Source: Taishania pollutisoli (lineage in GTDB: Bacteria > Bacteroidota > Bacteroidia > Flavobacteriales_D > Crocinitomicaceae). Taken from it: a stretch of DNA of 64,000 bases. The notes below the pieces were generated by a model. That model did not search any database and was not told the origin of the DNA. It was given only the letters and a program-made list of their open reading frames with translations. A program made the translations under genes and the position numbers. The stretch covers positions 248,001 through 312,000 of the forward strand of contig NZ_JACVEL010000003.1 in assembly GCF_014518315.1 (NCBI RefSeq). The letters run 5' to 3'. Within the stretch, counting starts at the first letter, position 1. Every line of letters starts with the position of its first letter. Of this stretch, positions 62,650 to 64,000 are shown in pieces.

Positions 62650-64000
62650 CCAGGATACACGATTGATTGAAGAATTAAATTCAATCATTTCTGACAATTC
62701 AGAAGTGCGAATTAGTGCTGGATTCTTCAGCTCCTTTGCACTCTACGAGCTCCTTCCTGCTTTGTCAAAAGCAAGTGAGGTGAATTTCTTGCTGAATTTT
62801 CACGCTCAGCAAGAAGAGGACTTTTCATTCATCCAAACCAAGGCTGAAAAGCAATTGAATTTCCACCTGGACAGGCGATTCAAAATCAATCAAATCATTG
62901 ATTTAATTGGGGAGAGGTTCGAATTCCGACTAGGAAACTTAGGCAGTCAAAATGTTATCCTGGTAACAAATAATGGGCAGACAGACTGTTTTCTGCTCAC
63001 ACCGCTTAATCTGGATTCTGTTGCAATAGGTACAGTTGGAAGCAACGATTCTGTTTTTATCAATCAGATTGAGGATACAAACAATCAATACTTGCAGTTA
63101 TTCTCCAATGCCTGGAACAATAGTAGGTTGAATCTCAATGCAAAGATTCGAGAAATCCTAGAGAAAGGAACGAAGGGAGTTTCACCTGAAGTAATTTACA
63201 AATATTGCATTCGAGAGATATTCCATTACTCGACAGTATCTGAACGAGCTGATGAAAAACTTCAAAAGGTCGGATTTAAGGACTCAAAAGTCTGGAGTAT
63301 GCTTTTCAATTTCCAGAAGGATGCGGTAATTGGAGCTATCGAGAAAATTGAGACCTATGGTGGATGTATCATTGCAGATTCAGTTGGTCTTGGTAAAACT
63401 TTCGAAGCGCTTGCTGTAATGAAGTATTACCAATTGCGCAATGACCGAATTCTGGTCCTGGCTCCAAAGAAATTAAGGGAGAACTGGACCATTTACCAGT
63501 TAAACGACAAACGAAATATTCTCGCTACTGACCGACTCAATTACGATGTTCTGAATCATACGGACTTATCCAGGGAAAAGGGCAAGTCAGGTGATATTGA
63601 CCTGGAAATGATTAACTGGGGGAATTACGACTTGGTTGTCATTGATGAGTCACATAACTTCCGAAATAACCCAACCAGGCGAGGGATGACTCGATACAAG
63701 CGCTTAATGCAGGATGTAATCAAATCGAATATCCGAACGAAAGTGCTCATGTTGTCGGCTACTCCTGTGAACAACCGAATGAATGACTTGAAGAATCAGG
63801 TTGCGTTCATTACGGAAGGAGATGACCATGCCTTCAGAAGTTACGGAATCGAGAGCATTACTCAGGTCATGAAAGATGCTCAAAGAAGATTTACGCAGTG
63901 GTACCGCAATGGTGACCCAGACAACTTGAATGTTGGTGAATTGATGCAAAACCTGGACGGAAGTTATTTCCGAATTCTGGATATGCTGACCATTGCACGC
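62633..64000 (+). CDS. PLD-like/SNF2 helicase fusion (3' end outside window)
   Basis: At least 456 residues, open to the window end. Residues about 20-160 look like a phospholipase-D-like domain (VRISAGFFSSFALYELLPAL, then VAIGTVGSNDSVFINQ), but the HxKxxxxD catalytic motif is missing, so it is probably a binding domain. The SF2/SNF2 helicase follows: FQKDAVIGAIEKIE, Walker A ADSVGLGKTFEAL (about 250), DESHNFRN (about 336) and LSATPVNN (about 373). PLD-SNF2 helicases occur in phage defence loci. The second RecA domain and beyond are not seen. The ATG at 62633 overlaps the XRE gene. Confidence 0.8.
   Translation, partial: MRIINNQDTRLIEELNSIISDNSEVRISAGFFSSFALYELLPALSKASEVNFLLNFHAQQEEDFSFIQTKAEKQLNFHLDRRFKINQIIDLIGERFEFRLGNLGSQNVILVTNNGQTDCFLLTPLNLDSVAIGTVGSNDSVFINQIEDTNNQYLQLFSNAWNNSRLNLNAKIREILEKGTKGVSPEVIYKYCIREIFHYSTVSERADEKLQKVGFKDSKVWSMLFNFQKDAVIGAIEKIETYGGCIIADSVGLGKTFEALAVMKYYQLRNDRILVLAPKKLRENWTIYQLNDKRNILATDRLNYDVLNHTDLSREKGKSGDIDLEMINWGNYDLVVIDESHNFRNNPTRRGMTRYKRLMQDVIKSNIRTKVLMLSATPVNNRMNDLKNQVAFITEGDDHAFRSYGIESITQVMKDAQRRFTQWYRNGDPDNLNVGELMQNLDGSYFRILDMLTIAR

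Overview
The window looks like a chromosome segment of a Bacteroidota member, most likely a flavobacterium of the Fluviicola/Crocinitomicaceae type. The evidence is type A and type B sorting domains of the type IX secretion system (T9SS), ELWxxDGT repeats, a DUF6089/PorG-like barrel, a fused DAHP synthase/chorismate mutase, RprY-like regulators, and repeated promoters of the Bacteroidota form TTG-N19-TAnnTTTG. The genus is inferred.

From 1 to about 50.5 kb the content is ordinary core genome. It holds secreted and surface proteins (1-1051, 4995, 23284, 43915, 45370), a TPR histidine kinase with a LuxR-type regulator (2479-4922), an MbnP/diheme peroxidase pair with a WYL regulator (8398-11265), an AddA/RecB-like helicase-nuclease (11419), rnpA with an S41 protease (15751-17791), an O-antigen ligase, comB, a free-methionine-sulfoxide reductase, a GT-C protein with a MORN tail, a PlsC-type acyltransferase, an acyl-CoA dehydrogenase, two OmpR-type regulators, tsaB, and the chorismate pair DAHPS-CM plus aroA. 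Several plus-strand promoter/terminator units hold no ORF and look like small RNAs (about 32.2, 36.4 and 42.2 kb). Two of them are complementary over 20 nt. A decayed copy of the 14601-15275 gene lies at 15440-15720.

At 50437-50509 there is a complete tRNA-Phe(GAA) gene with its own promoter and terminator. From there to the window end the content changes to an integrated genomic island. It holds small unknown genes, a tyrosine integrase with a partner gene, a serine recombinase, a divergent protein with family-A-polymerase-like palm motifs, a three-gene operon of unknowns, and at the right end a candidate defence module.

That module (59409 to beyond 64000) encodes a 668-residue protein with a C-terminal PD-(D/E)XK-like nuclease signature, a prokaryotic viperin (radical SAM antiviral enzyme), a small XRE regulator, and a long protein joining a degenerate PLD-like domain to an SNF2-type helicase that runs off the window. 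The first two genes each start directly after a 10-bp stem. The arms of the two stems are unrelated in sequence but both pair perfectly, and the loops share an identical GATTAACTTTTAAA. This shared, covarying leader next to a viperin is the most unusual signal in the window.
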